Source: Oleiharenicola lentus (lineage in GTDB: Bacteria; Verrucomicrobiota; Verrucomicrobiia; Opitutales; Opitutaceae). Taken from it: a stretch of 64,000 nt of DNA. The notes beneath the pieces were generated by a model. That model was given only the letters and a program-made list of their open reading frames with translations. It ran no database searches and was not told the origin of the DNA. Both the position numbers and the translations under genes were made by a program. Numbering within the stretch: the stretch's first letter is position 1; each line of letters opens with the position of its first letter. Where the stretch lies: assembly GCF_004118375.1 (NCBI RefSeq), contig NZ_SDHX01000001.1, forward strand, positions 806,001 through 870,000. Direction: 5' to 3'. This document shows positions 25,660 to 36,029 of this stretch, piece after piece.

Positions 25660-26913
25660 ATGAGAACTTGCATTCCCTTTCTCGCTTTCCTGCTGACTTG
25701 CGCCGGTTTGCCCGCAGTGGAGCGGCCGGCCTGGCTCACCGAGCTGTCGGTGGTGGGGCGGACCGGATACGACACCAATCTCTTCAACGTGGACAACGCC
25801 CGGCCGGATGCGCCGCTCGCGGATCGGGCGGGCTGGGCCGGTTCGCTGGGCGTGAAAGTGGCCGTCTCGGTTTCCGCGCTGCTGGAGGCGCCGAGGGATC
25901 AGCTGCAGCTCGGTTACGCGCCGACCTTCAACTGGTTCGAGGGCGCGACCGACGAGAACCACGCGCAGCACCGTTTCACCGTCACCTCCACCGGCCGGCG
26001 CAGCGCCTGGAGTTGGGCGTTCGACAGCGCCACGACCTACACCGACGGCCCGGAGGATTCCCCGCGCTTCAACACCTACAACATCTTCGGCATGGGCTTG
26101 GTGCGGGACCGCCGCACCCAACTGCAGGAAGCGGGCAAAGCCTGGCTGCGCTACGATCGGGCGCGCTGGTTCGTGCGCGGCACGGCCGCCACGCTGATCA
26201 ACGACTATCGCACCGCGCTCCGCGCGCCCACGGCGGCGGAGGCCGGACGCCTGAACTGGGTGGATCGCAGTGATTTCAACGGTGGCGTGGACCTCGGCTG
26301 GAAAATCTCACCCGCCGCGAGCCTTCTCCTCGGCGGACGGCTGGGCCGCCAGCACCAAGCCACCACGGCCTGGCTGACCAAATCGAGTTCGAACCACTAC
26401 ACGCGCGTGCTTCTCGGCTTCGAAGGCCGTCCGACCCGCGCGCTTTCCGGTTCGCTGCTGGCCGGGCCGGATTTCCGGCGCTACGCCGCGACCACCCAAT
26501 GCATGAGCGACCGGACGCCGGTGGCGTGGTTTTACGCGGGAAATCTCACGGCCACGCTCACCGCGACCGACACCCTCACGCTGACGGCGAAGCAGGAACG
26601 CTGGCTGAGCAGCACCGGCCAGAGCGCTTACGACGCCCAAACGCTATCCCTCGCCTGGCAGCACGGGTTTTCCGACGCGTGGTCCCTGCAGCTTTCCGGA
26701 CAGTGGCAGCAGGGCAAGTATCCGGCGCCGATCGTGCGCAACGACGTCCTGTGCAGCGGTCAGGCGCAGGTGCGCTGGCGGGCGACCAAGCAGTTTGCGG
26801 TGACGCTCGACGTGGCGCTCCAGAGCGGAGCCGACCTCCTCGGTCTGCCGGTCACGGCCGGACGTGATTTCCACCGGTCGCAGCTGGGTGTCGGCGTGCA
26901 GCGCGCTTTCTGA
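25660..26913 (+). CDS. Outer-membrane beta-barrel protein of unknown function
   Basis: The 417 residues begin with a signal peptide ([21 protein letters not shown]). They consist of repeated amphipathic strands such as [32 protein letters not shown] and [13 protein letters not shown], ending in [14 protein letters not shown] with a C-terminal Phe as in BAM substrates. The start [16 protein letters not shown] resembles barrel proteins of the BBP2/capsule-export type. Ligand or role cannot be assigned. It diverges from trxB. Confidence 0.75.
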   Translation: MRTCIPFLAFLLTCAGLPAVERPAWLTELSVVGRTGYDTNLFNVDNARPDAPLADRAGWAGSLGVKVAVSVSALLEAPRDQLQLGYAPTFNWFEGATDENHAQHRFTVTSTGRRSAWSWAFDSATTYTDGPEDSPRFNTYNIFGMGLVRDRRTQLQEAGKAWLRYDRARWFVRGTAATLINDYRTALRAPTAAEAGRLNWVDRSDFNGGVDLGWKISPAASLLLGGRLGRQHQATTAWLTKSSSNHYTRVLLGFEGRPTRALSGSLLAGPDFRRYAATTQCMSDRTPVAWFYAGNLTATLTATDTLTLTAKQERWLSSTGQSAYDAQTLSLAWQHGFSDAWSLQLSGQWQQGKYPAPIVRNDVLCSGQAQVRWRATKQFAVTLDVALQSGADLLGLPVTAGRDFHRSQLGVGVQRAF

Positions 26914-26976
26914 GCGCGGGCGGCGCTTTTCCCGGGCTTGCGCCCGGCTCAGGGTTGGCCGAAGGTGCGCTTCGCC

Positions 26977-29037
26977 GTGTCCACGCCCACGCCAACTTCC
27001 GCCAAAATCTACTCCCACGAACCCGTGTGGGACGCGAAGCGCTGGCTGCCCACCACGGCCGACGAGGTGTCGGCCCGCGGTTGGGACTACGTGGACGTGG
27101 TGATTGTGTCGGGCGACGCCTACGTGGATCACCCGGCCTTCGGCACCGCGGTCATCGGCCGCCTGCTCGAGTCCGAGGGCCTGCGCGTCGCCATCCTGCC
27201 GCAACCCAACTGGCGCGACGACCTGCGCGACTTCAAGAAGTTCGGCGCGCCGCGCCTGTTTTTCGGCGTCACGGCGGGTTGCATGGACTCGATGGTCAAC
27301 CGGTACACCGCGGCCAAGAAACTGCGCAGCGAAGACGCCTACACGCCGGGCGGCGCCCACGGTTTCCGGCCGGACTACGCGACCACCGTCTATTCGCAGA
27401 TCCTGAAGAAACTCTTTCCCGAGGTGCCGGTGATGATCGGCGGCATCGAGGCCAGCCTGCGCCGCGTGACGCATTTCGACTACTGGTCCGACACGCTGAA
27501 GCCCTCGATTCTCGCCGAGAGCGGCGCCGACCTGCTGGTTTACGGCATGGGCGAGCTGCCGTTGCGCGAGACCGTGCGCCTGCTCAAGCGCGGTGTGCCC
27601 TTCGCGTCGCTCACGACCATTCCGCAGACTGCCGTGCTGCTCCCGCCCGGCGAGGATGCGCCGAAGAACAAGAACTGGGACGACTACACGCTGCATTCGC
27701 ACGAGGAGTGCCAGCAGGACCGCGCGCTCTATTCGAAAAACTTCAAGGACATCGAGACCGAGTCCAACCGCGTGAAGGCCCGCCGCCTGCTCCAGCCGAC
27801 GGGCGAACGCCTGCTGGTGGTGAACCCGCCGTTTCCGACCATGACCGAGGAGCAGATCGATGCGGCTTTCGACCTGCCCTACACGCGCCTGCCGCACCCG
27901 AAATACCGCAAGCGCGGCCCCATCCCGGCCTACGAGATGATCAAGCACTCGCTCAACATGCACCGCGGGTGCTTCGGCGGGTGCAGCTTCTGCACGATCT
28001 CGGCGCATCAGGGCAAGTTCGTGGCGTCGCGTTCCAAGGCCTCGATCCTCCGCGAGGTCGAGTCGATCAAGCAGATGCCCGATTTCCGCGGCACGATCAG
28101 CGACCTCGGCGGCCCGTCGGCCAACATGTATAAGATGAAGGGCAAGGAGCAGTGGATCTGCGACGAGTGCGTCCGCCCGTCCTGCATCTGGCCTGATGTC
28201 TGCCGCAATCTCGACACCGACCACACCGCGCTCCTCGACATCTACGAGTCGGTGCGCAACACCGAGGGCGTGAAGCACGCCTACGTCGCGAGCGGCATCC
28301 GCTACGACCTTTTCCTCCACGACAAGGGGACCACGCCCGAGGTGAAGGCCAGCCACGAGAAATACATCGAGGAACTCGCCGCGCATCACGTGCCCGGCCG
28401 CATCAAGGTCGCGCCCGAGCACACGAGCGACCATGTGCTGCGCGTCATGCGCAAGCCCAGCTTCAACCTCTTCTACAAGTTCAAGGAGAAGTTCGAAAAG
28501 GCCGCGGCCAAGGCCGGCAAGCCCGACATGCCGGTCACGCCGTATTTCATCAGCTCGCATCCCGGCTCGCGGCCGGAAGACATGGCCGACCTGGCGCTCA
28601 AGACCAAGGACCTCGGCTACCGCCTGGAGGCCGTGCAGGATTTCACGCCCACGCCGATGACCGTCGCCACCGAGATCTACGCCACCGGCGTGCATCCTTA
28701 CGATGGCAAGCCCGTGGCCTGCGCGCACACGCCCGAGGAGAAGCAGCAGCAGCGCAGCTTCTTCTTCTGGTATAAGCCGGAAATGAAGGCCGCGCTCCGC
28801 TCCTCCATGCAGCGCCTCGGCCTCGACGACCTCGCCGCCCGCCTGCTCGACGAAAAGAAGAAGACGCGCGACGTCACGCCGACCCCGCATATTGCGCCCT
28901 GCGGGATGCAGGCGCCGGGTTCCCGCCTCGCCGCCGCGACCGCGAAGCCGAAACGCTCCAGGAAACCCGCGCACCTCGACGAGATGCTGCGGGAGGCCGG
29001 CGTGAAGACGGCGAAGGACCAGCCGCCATCCCTTTGA
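26977..29037 (+). CDS. YgiQ family radical SAM protein
   Basis: Large radical-SAM enzyme (about 686 residues) of the YgiQ/UPF0313 family. The N-terminal part has PTTADEVSARGWDYVDVVIVSGDAYVDHP and IMIGGIEASLRR-type sequence. The cluster motif is HRGCFGGCSFCTI (C-x3-C-x2-C). EHTSDHVLRVMRKPSF, FISSHPGSRPEDM and EAVQDFTPTPMT follow, and a Lys-rich tail (KPKRSRKPAHLDEML) ends the protein. The reaction is not established. No ATG precedes the domain: GTG at 26977, with GAAGG 12 bp upstream, is the best start; GTG 26965 or TTG 26938 are alternatives. Confidence 0.92.
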   Translation: MSTPTPTSAKIYSHEPVWDAKRWLPTTADEVSARGWDYVDVVIVSGDAYVDHPAFGTAVIGRLLESEGLRVAILPQPNWRDDLRDFKKFGAPRLFFGVTAGCMDSMVNRYTAAKKLRSEDAYTPGGAHGFRPDYATTVYSQILKKLFPEVPVMIGGIEASLRRVTHFDYWSDTLKPSILAESGADLLVYGMGELPLRETVRLLKRGVPFASLTTIPQTAVLLPPGEDAPKNKNWDDYTLHSHEECQQDRALYSKNFKDIETESNRVKARRLLQPTGERLLVVNPPFPTMTEEQIDAAFDLPYTRLPHPKYRKRGPIPAYEMIKHSLNMHRGCFGGCSFCTISAHQGKFVASRSKASILREVESIKQMPDFRGTISDLGGPSANMYKMKGKEQWICDECVRPSCIWPDVCRNLDTDHTALLDIYESVRNTEGVKHAYVASGIRYDLFLHDKGTTPEVKASHEKYIEELAAHHVPGRIKVAPEHTSDHVLRVMRKPSFNLFYKFKEKFEKAAAKAGKPDMPVTPYFISSHPGSRPEDMADLALKTKDLGYRLEAVQDFTPTPMTVATEIYATGVHPYDGKPVACAHTPEEKQQQRSFFFWYKPEMKAALRSSMQRLGLDDLAARLLDEKKKTRDVTPTPHIAPCGMQAPGSRLAAATAKPKRSRKPAHLDEMLREAGVKTAKDQPPSL

Positions 29038-29043
29038 GCGTGG

Positions 29044-31704
29044 TCAGCGGGTAAACGTGAGTTTCACCCGCCGGGAGACCTGAAAGTAAGGAATCCAGAT
29101 GGCCGCCGCGACGCAGCACTGGAAGAGGGTCTGGTAGTGTTCATATCCCACGGCCTCGAAATTCAGGATGCGCACGTTGGCGATGGTGAACAAGGTGGCG
29201 GCGATCTGGAGGATGAAGAAGATTTGGATCGTTCGCGGGAACAGGTAGGAACGGCGGAAGAACAGCACGAGCAACAGAAGCGAGTAGATGAACAGCAGGA
29301 GGAACACGATCAGCTCAAGCGGCGCCAGCAGACCATAGTAACGGTTGTAGGCGTCGCTGGAAGGGGAGGTGAGGCGTTCCCAGACGGCGGCATCGAAGTA
29401 TCCGGTCCGACCTTCGTAGAGCGCAATGATCTGCCAGACGGGTCGGATGAAAAGGCCGAAGCCGACGAGCAGCAGCCAGCCGCCCAGGCCTGCGGTTTCC
29501 TGCGCGGCCCGGGCCTTGTAGCTGTAGGGATCGACCGGTCCGCTCTCGGTGGAAAGGGGCGGAGGTTCCGCCGGAGTGGGGTTGCGTTTGCGCACGAGCC
29601 GCCAGGAAGCGTAGAGGCCGGCCAGCACCGTGCCCAGGGCCAGACCGATCTGCGACCAGTTGGGGTGGAACCCGGCGGGTTGCGCCACCGCCGGATTCTG
29701 GTTCCAGGTCAGCTGATAGCCAAGATTCCGACGGGCCGATTCCGTGTTGCGGGCGAACTCGGACATCCGCGCCGGGGCGACCTCATGCGCCTTTGATTCC
29801 CAGGTGTAGTCAAGTTGCACGGTGCGGACGTCAGGCTGGCTGACTTCGTGCGACAGCTCGAAGGCCGCATCGGTCACCCGGTCCTTCTGTGGATCGATCT
29901 TCCACTCCTCGGGGAGGTGGATCGTCAGGCGCTCGCGCGCCCGGGTCGGATGGCTGAGGGCCAGTGGCAGCCGTCGTTGGGCGAGATTGGGCATGCGGGT
30001 GTGGTCCCACATGGAGGTGGGCTGCAACTCGGCCCGCAACAGGTCGCCCGCCTCGGCCCGGAACAGCTGCTCAACCGCATATTCCTCCGTGACGAAGTAG
30101 CGGTTGTCCACCGGGCTGTCGCGGTGCTCCACCGGCTTGGTCTGGCGGATGCCCGGATAGTAGGGAGTGAAGTAGTTGAGATATTCCCGGGAAATCTGGT
30201 CGAGCGTGCGGTTGGCGAAGTAGGCGCGCATGTTTTCCGCGGCGCGCCCGGCGTAGGTGGTCTTGATCGCGAGCGTGGCAGGCTTTCCGAGGTCGGTGAC
30301 GTGGAAGACAGAGGTTATCTCGGTGTCGAGAATGTCGCCGGCTGCGGGCGAGGGGTTCTCGAGCCGGTAATTGTCGGCCGGTGCGATGCGCAGATACGGG
30401 CCGTAGCGGTCGAGGTGGCGCAGCGCCAGTCCCTCGCCGCGTTGGTAGGACAGGGTCGGGTCGAGCAGGTAGCGGTGACCGCCAAGATCCAGGCTGACGA
30501 TCACGTGGTCGAAGGCATAAGGGGTCGTCAGCCGGGAATGGAGCCCCTCCCGGGCATAGCTGTGCACCAGCGCCGGGGCGGCCTCGAGGCCGAGCCCGCG
30601 CAGGAGGGCGACCAGCAGGCGGGACTTGTCTTTGCAGTCGCCGAACCGGCGCCGCAGGACCTCGCCGGGTTCGGAGGGCCGGTGCGAACCGGGGCCCATT
30701 TGAATGCCGAGGTAACGAATTTCCTGCTGCACGAAGTCCAGGGCGGCGAGCGCTTGGGCCTCGGGCGAAGCTGTCTTGGTCCGGATCTTGCCGGTGAGCT
30801 CCGCCACCTGCGGGTCGGGGGTGGCGGGCAGCTGGTAGAGCGGTTCCGCCCAGCGCACGACCTCCTGCCACGAGGAAAATTCCGAGACATCCAGGAACGA
30901 GAAGACGGTGTGTGCACCGGGCACGCGCTCCTCGCCCTCGATGATCGGCAGATCACTTCGCCGCCACAGCACATCCTGCTCCCCCTCCCGTTCCCGGAGC
31001 TGCGGCGTCAGCTTGGCGGTGCCAACGACCTTGGTGGCGATCTTGCGGTCGGGTGCCGTCAACATCCGGTAGCGCAAATCCCGCACCGGGACCGCCCACT
31101 CCAGGAAGGTGGCATCGACGAACTTGCCCTCGAAGACCGGGTTGCGTCCGCGCAACGTGAAGGCGAGGTCGATGCAGTCGCCGATCCGGACGTCTTCAAG
31201 GATGACCAGCGCCGTCCGCTGCCCGTTGTAGAGCTGCCGGTCCAGATCGCGCTCCTGCTGGATCAGCTGAATCTTGGCTGGGTCCAGCCGCTCCAGGACC
31301 TCGGTTCCGCGCACCAGCCGCAGATGATGCAGAAAAAGTTCCTGGTAGCTGGGATCGAAACTGATGCTGATCTGCCCACCGTTCTGCCGGCCGGAGTCGG
31401 ATACAATCTGGTAAACCTGGTGCGTGTAGGCCTCGCCAGTGGCCAGCCGCACCTGCTGGTCGAGCAACAGGAAATCCTGCCCGGTGGGATTGGGCTGGGG
31501 CGCGGCCGGCGTGACACAGGGCGTCGGCGTGACCCAGTCCGGCGCCGGCCCGATCAGGGACTGCCCGTCTGCCGCGGGCGGCACGCTGGCAAGGATCGGG
31601 CGGAGCAATAGTCCGAATAGGAGCAACCCCATGAACCATGGGCGGTGGTTGACCGGACGAGACGTGATTGTGACAGGACGAGGGCAGGACGATGTGCGTC
31701 GCAT
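29044..31704 (-). CDS. DUF3857 and transglutaminase-like protein with C-terminal DUF2569 membrane domain
   Basis: The 886-residue envelope protein has an N-terminal hydrophobic segment (MGLLLFGLLLRPILA), a DUF3857 beta domain (about 70-290) and a transglutaminase-like domain. The triad is Cys in RRRFGDCKDKSRLL, His in YAFDHVIVSL and Asp in YLLDPT. A second beta domain follows, then one TM helix (about 660-680) and a DUF2569 region (GGWLLLVGFGLFIRPVW onward, four helices). The active-site residues are intact, so peptidase or crosslinking activity is possible. It convergently abuts ygiQ (6-bp gap). The start is uncertain: 31704 or 31632. Confidence 0.85.
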   Translation of the reverse strand: MRRTSSCPRPVTITSRPVNHRPWFMGLLLFGLLLRPILASVPPAADGQSLIGPAPDWVTPTPCVTPAAPQPNPTGQDFLLLDQQVRLATGEAYTHQVYQIVSDSGRQNGGQISISFDPSYQELFLHHLRLVRGTEVLERLDPAKIQLIQQERDLDRQLYNGQRTALVILEDVRIGDCIDLAFTLRGRNPVFEGKFVDATFLEWAVPVRDLRYRMLTAPDRKIATKVVGTAKLTPQLREREGEQDVLWRRSDLPIIEGEERVPGAHTVFSFLDVSEFSSWQEVVRWAEPLYQLPATPDPQVAELTGKIRTKTASPEAQALAALDFVQQEIRYLGIQMGPGSHRPSEPGEVLRRRFGDCKDKSRLLVALLRGLGLEAAPALVHSYAREGLHSRLTTPYAFDHVIVSLDLGGHRYLLDPTLSYQRGEGLALRHLDRYGPYLRIAPADNYRLENPSPAAGDILDTEITSVFHVTDLGKPATLAIKTTYAGRAAENMRAYFANRTLDQISREYLNYFTPYYPGIRQTKPVEHRDSPVDNRYFVTEEYAVEQLFRAEAGDLLRAELQPTSMWDHTRMPNLAQRRLPLALSHPTRARERLTIHLPEEWKIDPQKDRVTDAAFELSHEVSQPDVRTVQLDYTWESKAHEVAPARMSEFARNTESARRNLGYQLTWNQNPAVAQPAGFHPNWSQIGLALGTVLAGLYASWRLVRKRNPTPAEPPPLSTESGPVDPYSYKARAAQETAGLGGWLLLVGFGLFIRPVWQIIALYEGRTGYFDAAVWERLTSPSSDAYNRYYGLLAPLELIVFLLLFIYSLLLLVLFFRRSYLFPRTIQIFFILQIAATLFTIANVRILNFEAVGYEHYQTLFQCCVAAAIWIPYFQVSRRVKLTFTR

Positions 31705-31857
31705 GAATGCAAGGATGGGTGATCTCAGTGCAAGTGAGACCGATGTGCGTTGGCCCGCGCCGGCAACGTGCCGGGCGAGGCTCGCGCTGCCAAGCCCTGA
31801 GTGAATGTCCCGCGATGCCGGGATGACCTGCCGGAAGAATCGACCGAGCCCCGGTGC

Positions 31858-33237
31858 TTACCGGTGGCGGTGCATCAGCTCGGGGGTCGCGGACCTGGCG
31901 GCAGGAGAGCGAGCGGGGGCGGAGGTCACAGCTGGCTGCGATTCGCGGGTTCCGGCCTTCGTTTCCGTCACCAATGAGCTTACCAGCTCCTGCAGGCGCT
32001 GGGCGTCCTCGAGCAGTTCCGCGGAGGTGGCGGCGGTTTCCTCGGCCCGGGCGGCGTTGGCCTGGGTGATCTGGTCGATTGAGCTGACGTTGCGCGTGAG
32101 CTGGCCGAGGCCCTGCGATTGTTCCGTGGTGGCGCGGGCGATCTCCCGGATGTCCTCATCCATCTGGCGCACCCGTTGCACGATTTCCTGGAAAACCGCG
32201 GCGACGCGTTCGCTGATCGCCACCCCGTGGGTGCTCTTGGCCACGGAGTCCTGGATCTTTTCGGCGGTCTGGCGCGAGGCGTCGGCGGATTGCTGGGCGA
32301 GGCGGCGGACTTCCTCGGCCACGACGGCGAAACCGCGTCCGGCCTCGCCCGCGCGGGCGGCTTCGACGGCGGCGTTGAGCGCGAGGATGTTCGTCTGAAA
32401 GGCGATGTTGTCGATGGTCTTGATGATCTCGGAGACGCTGTCGCCCGATTCGCGCACCGCGCGCATCGAGGTCTGCATTTCCTGCATCTGGCCGGCGCTC
32501 TCGTCGGCGATGCGGCGGGCTTCGGTGGCCAGTTTGTGCGAGTTGCCCGCCCGGTCGGCGGCCGAGCGCACCATGCTGGAGACCTCCTCCATCGCGGCGC
32601 TGGTTTCCTCGACCGAGGCGGCCTGTTTCGAGGCCCCGTCCGCCAGGTCGGCTCCCGCCTGCCGCATCACCTGGCTGCGTTCCGTCACGCTCTGCGCGAA
32701 CGCGGTCACCTGTTCGCTGATCGTGCCTTGCAGCGCGATCACCCGGTTGAACATACGGGCCACGACGACGAGCACCCCCGTCTCGGCCACGACAAACGCC
32801 GCGTGAAGCAGCACGATGCCGAAGGAGGCCTCGTAGTTGAACACACTTTTCGGGAACAGCGCCCAGAACAGGATGTGATGGGTGGCCACCGTGGCTGTCG
32901 CCACCAGCACGGGCACGATGCGGGCGAGGGCGACCAGGCAGGCCAGCGCGACAAAGATATGAAAGTGCATCTCGATCATTCCCTTCCCGAGATGGATCAG
33001 CAGTGCGCTGAAGCCCATGGCGGACGCGGCGATCGCGGAGGCGCCCAGCGCGCTGCCGGGGCGCAGCCCTTGGATCAGGGCCGGACCGGCGAAAATCAGC
33101 AGTCCGGCGCCGATGGCGAGTCCGAGGCTGGTGCCGCAGACCAGCGCGGTGACCGCCATCAGCGGCACATGCGCGGCGAGGATGATGAGGGAGGCTTTCC
33201 CGACGCGGCGGTGGTAGCTTTGTTCGAACTGGGTCAT
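31858..33237 (-). CDS. Methyl-accepting chemotaxis protein with polytopic His-rich sensor
   Basis: The 459 residues start with about six transmembrane helices (14-162) instead of a periplasmic ligand domain. Histidines H82, H91, H93 (EMHFHIF), H120 and H121 (THHILFW) and H145 lie in or next to these helices. The cytoplasmic signalling domain has the hairpin [23 protein letters not shown] and flanking coiled coil; no HAMP domain is evident. The tail ends TPELMHRHR without a clear CheR pentapeptide. It overlaps the upstream thioredoxin-like gene by 4 bp, so the pair is co-translated. The His pattern suggests metal, haem or redox sensing (inference). Confidence 0.9.
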   Translation of the reverse strand: MTQFEQSYHRRVGKASLIILAAHVPLMAVTALVCGTSLGLAIGAGLLIFAGPALIQGLRPGSALGASAIAASAMGFSALLIHLGKGMIEMHFHIFVALACLVALARIVPVLVATATVATHHILFWALFPKSVFNYEASFGIVLLHAAFVVAETGVLVVVARMFNRVIALQGTISEQVTAFAQSVTERSQVMRQAGADLADGASKQAASVEETSAAMEEVSSMVRSAADRAGNSHKLATEARRIADESAGQMQEMQTSMRAVRESGDSVSEIIKTIDNIAFQTNILALNAAVEAARAGEAGRGFAVVAEEVRRLAQQSADASRQTAEKIQDSVAKSTHGVAISERVAAVFQEIVQRVRQMDEDIREIARATTEQSQGLGQLTRNVSSIDQITQANAARAEETAATSAELLEDAQRLQELVSSLVTETKAGTRESQPAVTSAPARSPAARSATPELMHRHR

Positions 33238-33857
33238 GGCGGGTTGGAGAATCGGAGGTTTAGCGGGTCAAGTTGTCGGCGCAGGGATTCGCTCGTGGCA
33301 CAGCCGTAGGCAGGCAGGGCCTCCGCGGAACGCCCGGCGGCCACGGCAGCCATGAGCCCCGGCAGTTCGCTGCGGGTGCCGGCGACGCCGGGACGCTGGC
33401 GGCTGTAGCCGCCGCTGTAGGCCGTGCGGCCGTCGGCATGAAAAAGCACGAGCCAGGGCGCGCCTTGGATCTGGTGATCGGCCGCGAGTTTCTCAGCTGC
33501 GATGCGCTCGACGGCGAAACCGGCCTGCTGGAGTTGCGCGGCGATGGCCGGCTCGTCGCCGACGAGCCACACCTCTTCGCGCCAGCCACGTTGCGGGCCG
33601 CGCCGGGCCAGTTCGTCGGCCACGCTGGCGGAGCAACCGCAGTCGGAGCCGAGCACATGCCAGGCCCGCGGCCGGTCACCGGCAGTGGTGTCATCAGGGC
33701 GCCCCACCGGCAGCGGGATCAGGTGCTGGGCCACGGTCCAAGCGCCGAACAGGCTGGTGGCGGCAAACCACACCCCGAACACGACCGGACCCGCCCAACG
33801 GCGCAATCGCGACGCGGGCGTGCCGGTGCCGGCGCGCCGATGGAGGCAAGGTGACAT
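33234..33857 (-). CDS. Membrane-anchored thioredoxin-like protein (RedB-like)
   Basis: The 207 residues have one N-terminal transmembrane helix (about 22-45, [21 protein letters not shown]) and an extracytoplasmic domain with [17 protein letters not shown], a thioredoxin-like CxC-type motif. [22 protein letters not shown] resembles the cis-Pro and central strand of the fold. A second Cys is in [15 protein letters not shown]. The fold assignment is by motif only. It is the first gene of a two-gene operon with the chemoreceptor, so it may supply or report a redox signal to it. Confidence 0.65.
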   Translation of the reverse strand: MSPCLHRRAGTGTPASRLRRWAGPVVFGVWFAATSLFGAWTVAQHLIPLPVGRPDDTTAGDRPRAWHVLGSDCGCSASVADELARRGPQRGWREEVWLVGDEPAIAAQLQQAGFAVERIAAEKLAADHQIQGAPWLVLFHADGRTAYSGGYSRQRPGVAGTRSELPGLMAAVAAGRSAEALPAYGCATSESLRRQLDPLNLRFSNPP

Positions 33858-33977
33858 GAAGGTGACCACCCAATATCGGAGCAAAGCGCGTCCAACTTGA
33901 GCCCATGCCGGGATTCGGGCCAAATGGCTCTGTTGGACGCCGGTTGACGGCGCGCTCCGTCGGGCCAAGCTGTCAGC

Positions 33978-34556
33978 ATGACTACTCGATCCTTGCTGCA
34001 TCTCATCATGTCTCTGGCGCTTGGTCTCGCGGTTCTCGCCGGCGTGCCCGGTGCGGTTGCGAAGAGTGCGACCGAGGAGAAACGCGCCGAGATCGATGAA
34101 ATGGCCAAAGGCATGCTCGACGATCTCTACCAGCTGAAGCCCATGGCCAAGGATCAGGTAAAGCGGGCCGCCGGCTACGCCGTGTTTTCCAACGTCGGCG
34201 TGAATCTCGTCTTCGCGAGCTTTGCGGGTGGGCACGGCGTGGTCGTGGACAAGAAGGGCAAGCGCACCTACATGAAGATGGGCTCCGCGGGGCTCGGCCT
34301 CGGGCTCGGCGTTAAGGATTTCCGCGCCGTCTTCATCTTCCGCACCAAGGCGAAGATGGAGGCCTTCATCGAGAAAGGCTGGGACTTTAGCGGTCAGGTG
34401 GATGCCGCCGCCAAGTCCGACAAAAAAGGGGCGGCCATCGCCGCCGCCGAGACCGCGATTCCCGATGTCGAAATTTACCAGATCACGAAGAACGGCCTCG
34501 CCTTGCAGGCCACCCTGCAGGGCACCAAATACTGGCAGGACAAGGATTTAAACTGA
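33978..34556 (+). CDS. SYLF/YSC84 domain protein (secreted lipid-binding family)
   Basis: The 192 residues carry a signal peptide (MSLALGLAVLAGVPGAVA region) and the SYLF pattern: AKGMLDDLYQLKPMAKDQVKRAAGYAVFSNVGVNLVF, then the glycine-rich GSAGLGLGLGVKDFRAVFIFRTK and GLALQATLQGTKYW. SYLF domains bind phosphoinositides in eukaryotes; bacterial roles are unclear. ATG at 33978 begins the family-length protein; a second Met at codon 11 could be the true signal-peptide start. It diverges from the thioredoxin-like gene across 120 bp. Confidence 0.85.
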   Translation: MTTRSLLHLIMSLALGLAVLAGVPGAVAKSATEEKRAEIDEMAKGMLDDLYQLKPMAKDQVKRAAGYAVFSNVGVNLVFASFAGGHGVVVDKKGKRTYMKMGSAGLGLGLGVKDFRAVFIFRTKAKMEAFIEKGWDFSGQVDAAAKSDKKGAAIAAAETAIPDVEIYQITKNGLALQATLQGTKYWQDKDLN

Positions 34557-34613
34557 TTCGCATTTAAGCGCAGGCGGTCTGCGCCGATAGGAAGGAACAG
34601 CCCATGTCCCATC

Positions 34614-35372
34614 ATGCTGTTCTTCAAGCGCATCCTCGAGGTCACAAAAAGCGCCTCCGCCTCCGACCGCCGGGGTGGGGCGCGCTACGCCGTTAAGCCG
34701 GGCTTTCCAATCAAGACCGTGCTGAACATTCTCGGCCGCGATGAGCAGGGGCATCTGCTGCAGTCGCGGGATGGTCAGGGCTGGGATTGGACCGGCCGGT
34801 TGCTGGACATTTCCTTTTCCGGCGCCCGTATGCAGATGCCACGCACGGTTGCGGCGATGCGCGGCGACTGCTGCCACCTCAAGATCGACGTGCAGGGCTA
34901 CGAGGTCACCGTGCCGGCCAAGATCGCGCACATCGCCGATCGCCGCGATTCCTTTGTGTTCGGGCTCTCGTTGAACACGCCCGCTTCGGCCTCGGCCCCG
35001 GCTTTTCACCAGCTCGTCGAGTTGATCGCGTTGGGGGCAACCTTGCAACCCGTGCGGCCGATCCAGCCCGATGACTCCGGCTACCTCGTCGAAGAATACG
35101 CCGGCGAACTGGGTTCACGCCTCGTCATCTGGCGGCATCTGGCCGGACGCGACGTGGCGGCGTTTGAGTTTAAACTCAAGGACTGCCTCGTGCGCGGCCT
35201 CGCGGGGCGCAATCAGCTTGAATGCCTGTCCGGAGGCCAGGAGGCCGGGGCCCGTCCCGTCTCGGGTCCCAAGGGCGAGGAAATTCAGCGGCTCTACCAG
35301 TGGGTCGTCTGCAACCTGGCTCCTGCCGTGCCCGCCGACGTCTGTGAATTTCTCCGGAAACGTGCCGCCTGA
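34614..35372 (+). CDS. PilZ domain protein, paralogue 1
   Basis: The 252 residues match a cyclic-di-GMP-binding PilZ domain: RxxxR at R20-R24 (DRRGGARYAV) and DxSxxG at D65-G70 (DISFSGARM). A second uncharacterised domain (about 130-250) includes DDSGYLVEEYAGELGSRLVIWRH and IQRLYQWVVCNLAPAVPADV. It starts MLFFKRILE, nearly the same as the paralogue at 36903-37694, and both share the whole architecture. It is probably an effector of cyclic-di-GMP signalling with an unknown output. Confidence 0.82.
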   Translation: MLFFKRILEVTKSASASDRRGGARYAVKPGFPIKTVLNILGRDEQGHLLQSRDGQGWDWTGRLLDISFSGARMQMPRTVAAMRGDCCHLKIDVQGYEVTVPAKIAHIADRRDSFVFGLSLNTPASASAPAFHQLVELIALGATLQPVRPIQPDDSGYLVEEYAGELGSRLVIWRHLAGRDVAAFEFKLKDCLVRGLAGRNQLECLSGGQEAGARPVSGPKGEEIQRLYQWVVCNLAPAVPADVCEFLRKRAA

Positions 35373-35618
35373 GCCGCCCCCGGAGCTCTACTGGTGGGTG
35401 CGAGCAAGATCGCGCCCGCCTGCCAGCCACTGAAAGGTGGAGCCCGCGCTCCGCGTGCGCTGTTCGGCGCCCGCTCGGAAAACCTGTGCAGGGCGCAGGT
35501 TCCTCCTCCAGCCAACTGCATCCTTGGCTGAGCTGCATTCGTGCCCATGAGGAGGGGCGACCTGCTCCCAGGGCCGCTTTCTGCGCGCCTTGCTCTATCC
35601 CGGCAGCCGCATGCCGCC

Positions 35619-36029
35619 TTATTCCTTCGGCGGCACCCGCACGGCGGCCCGCAGCCCGGCGAAGTGTTTGCCGGCGCAGTCCGGACAGATGCCGTGCGAG
35701 GTCTCGGTGGCGAGGCGCGAGTCGAAGAATTCCTCCATCGTCTGCCAGCGCCCCTGGTTGCCCAGCCGGCGGCACCAGCTGCACACGAGCAGAAATTCCT
35801 CCAGTTCGTGCAGGCGCCGCAACAGCCGGCGAATCGTGAAATGCACCCACGCCCAGATGCCCAGCACCACGATCGTGCGGAATACCACGCGGCCCCACCG
35901 GAACTCCGCGTCCTCCCCGTAGAGCAGGTGCGGCAGGCGCACGACCTCCACGACCCACGTGAGCACGATCATCAGCAGGAAGCCGATGGTGACTTTCAGC
36001 AGAATGGAGCGGCCGCTTTTCGTTTGCAT
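35619..36029 (-). CDS. Small membrane protein with CxxC...CPxC motif
   Basis: The 136 residues have two hydrophobic helices (about 8-28 and 45-65), then a cytoplasmic tail LVCSWCRRLGNQGRWQTMEEFF...SHGICPDCAGKHF. That tail closely follows the consensus found at the C-terminus of many PAS/sensor proteins (CxxCK-IRD-G-W...SHGICPEC), a four-cysteine, zinc-ribbon-like unit. Here it is attached to membrane helices alone, without PAS or kinase domains. The function is unknown. It sits between the two PilZ genes on the opposite strand. Confidence 0.72.
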   Translation of the reverse strand: MQTKSGRSILLKVTIGFLLMIVLTWVVEVVRLPHLLYGEDAEFRWGRVVFRTIVVLGIWAWVHFTIRRLLRRLHELEEFLLVCSWCRRLGNQGRWQTMEEFFDSRLATETSHGICPDCAGKHFAGLRAAVRVPPKE

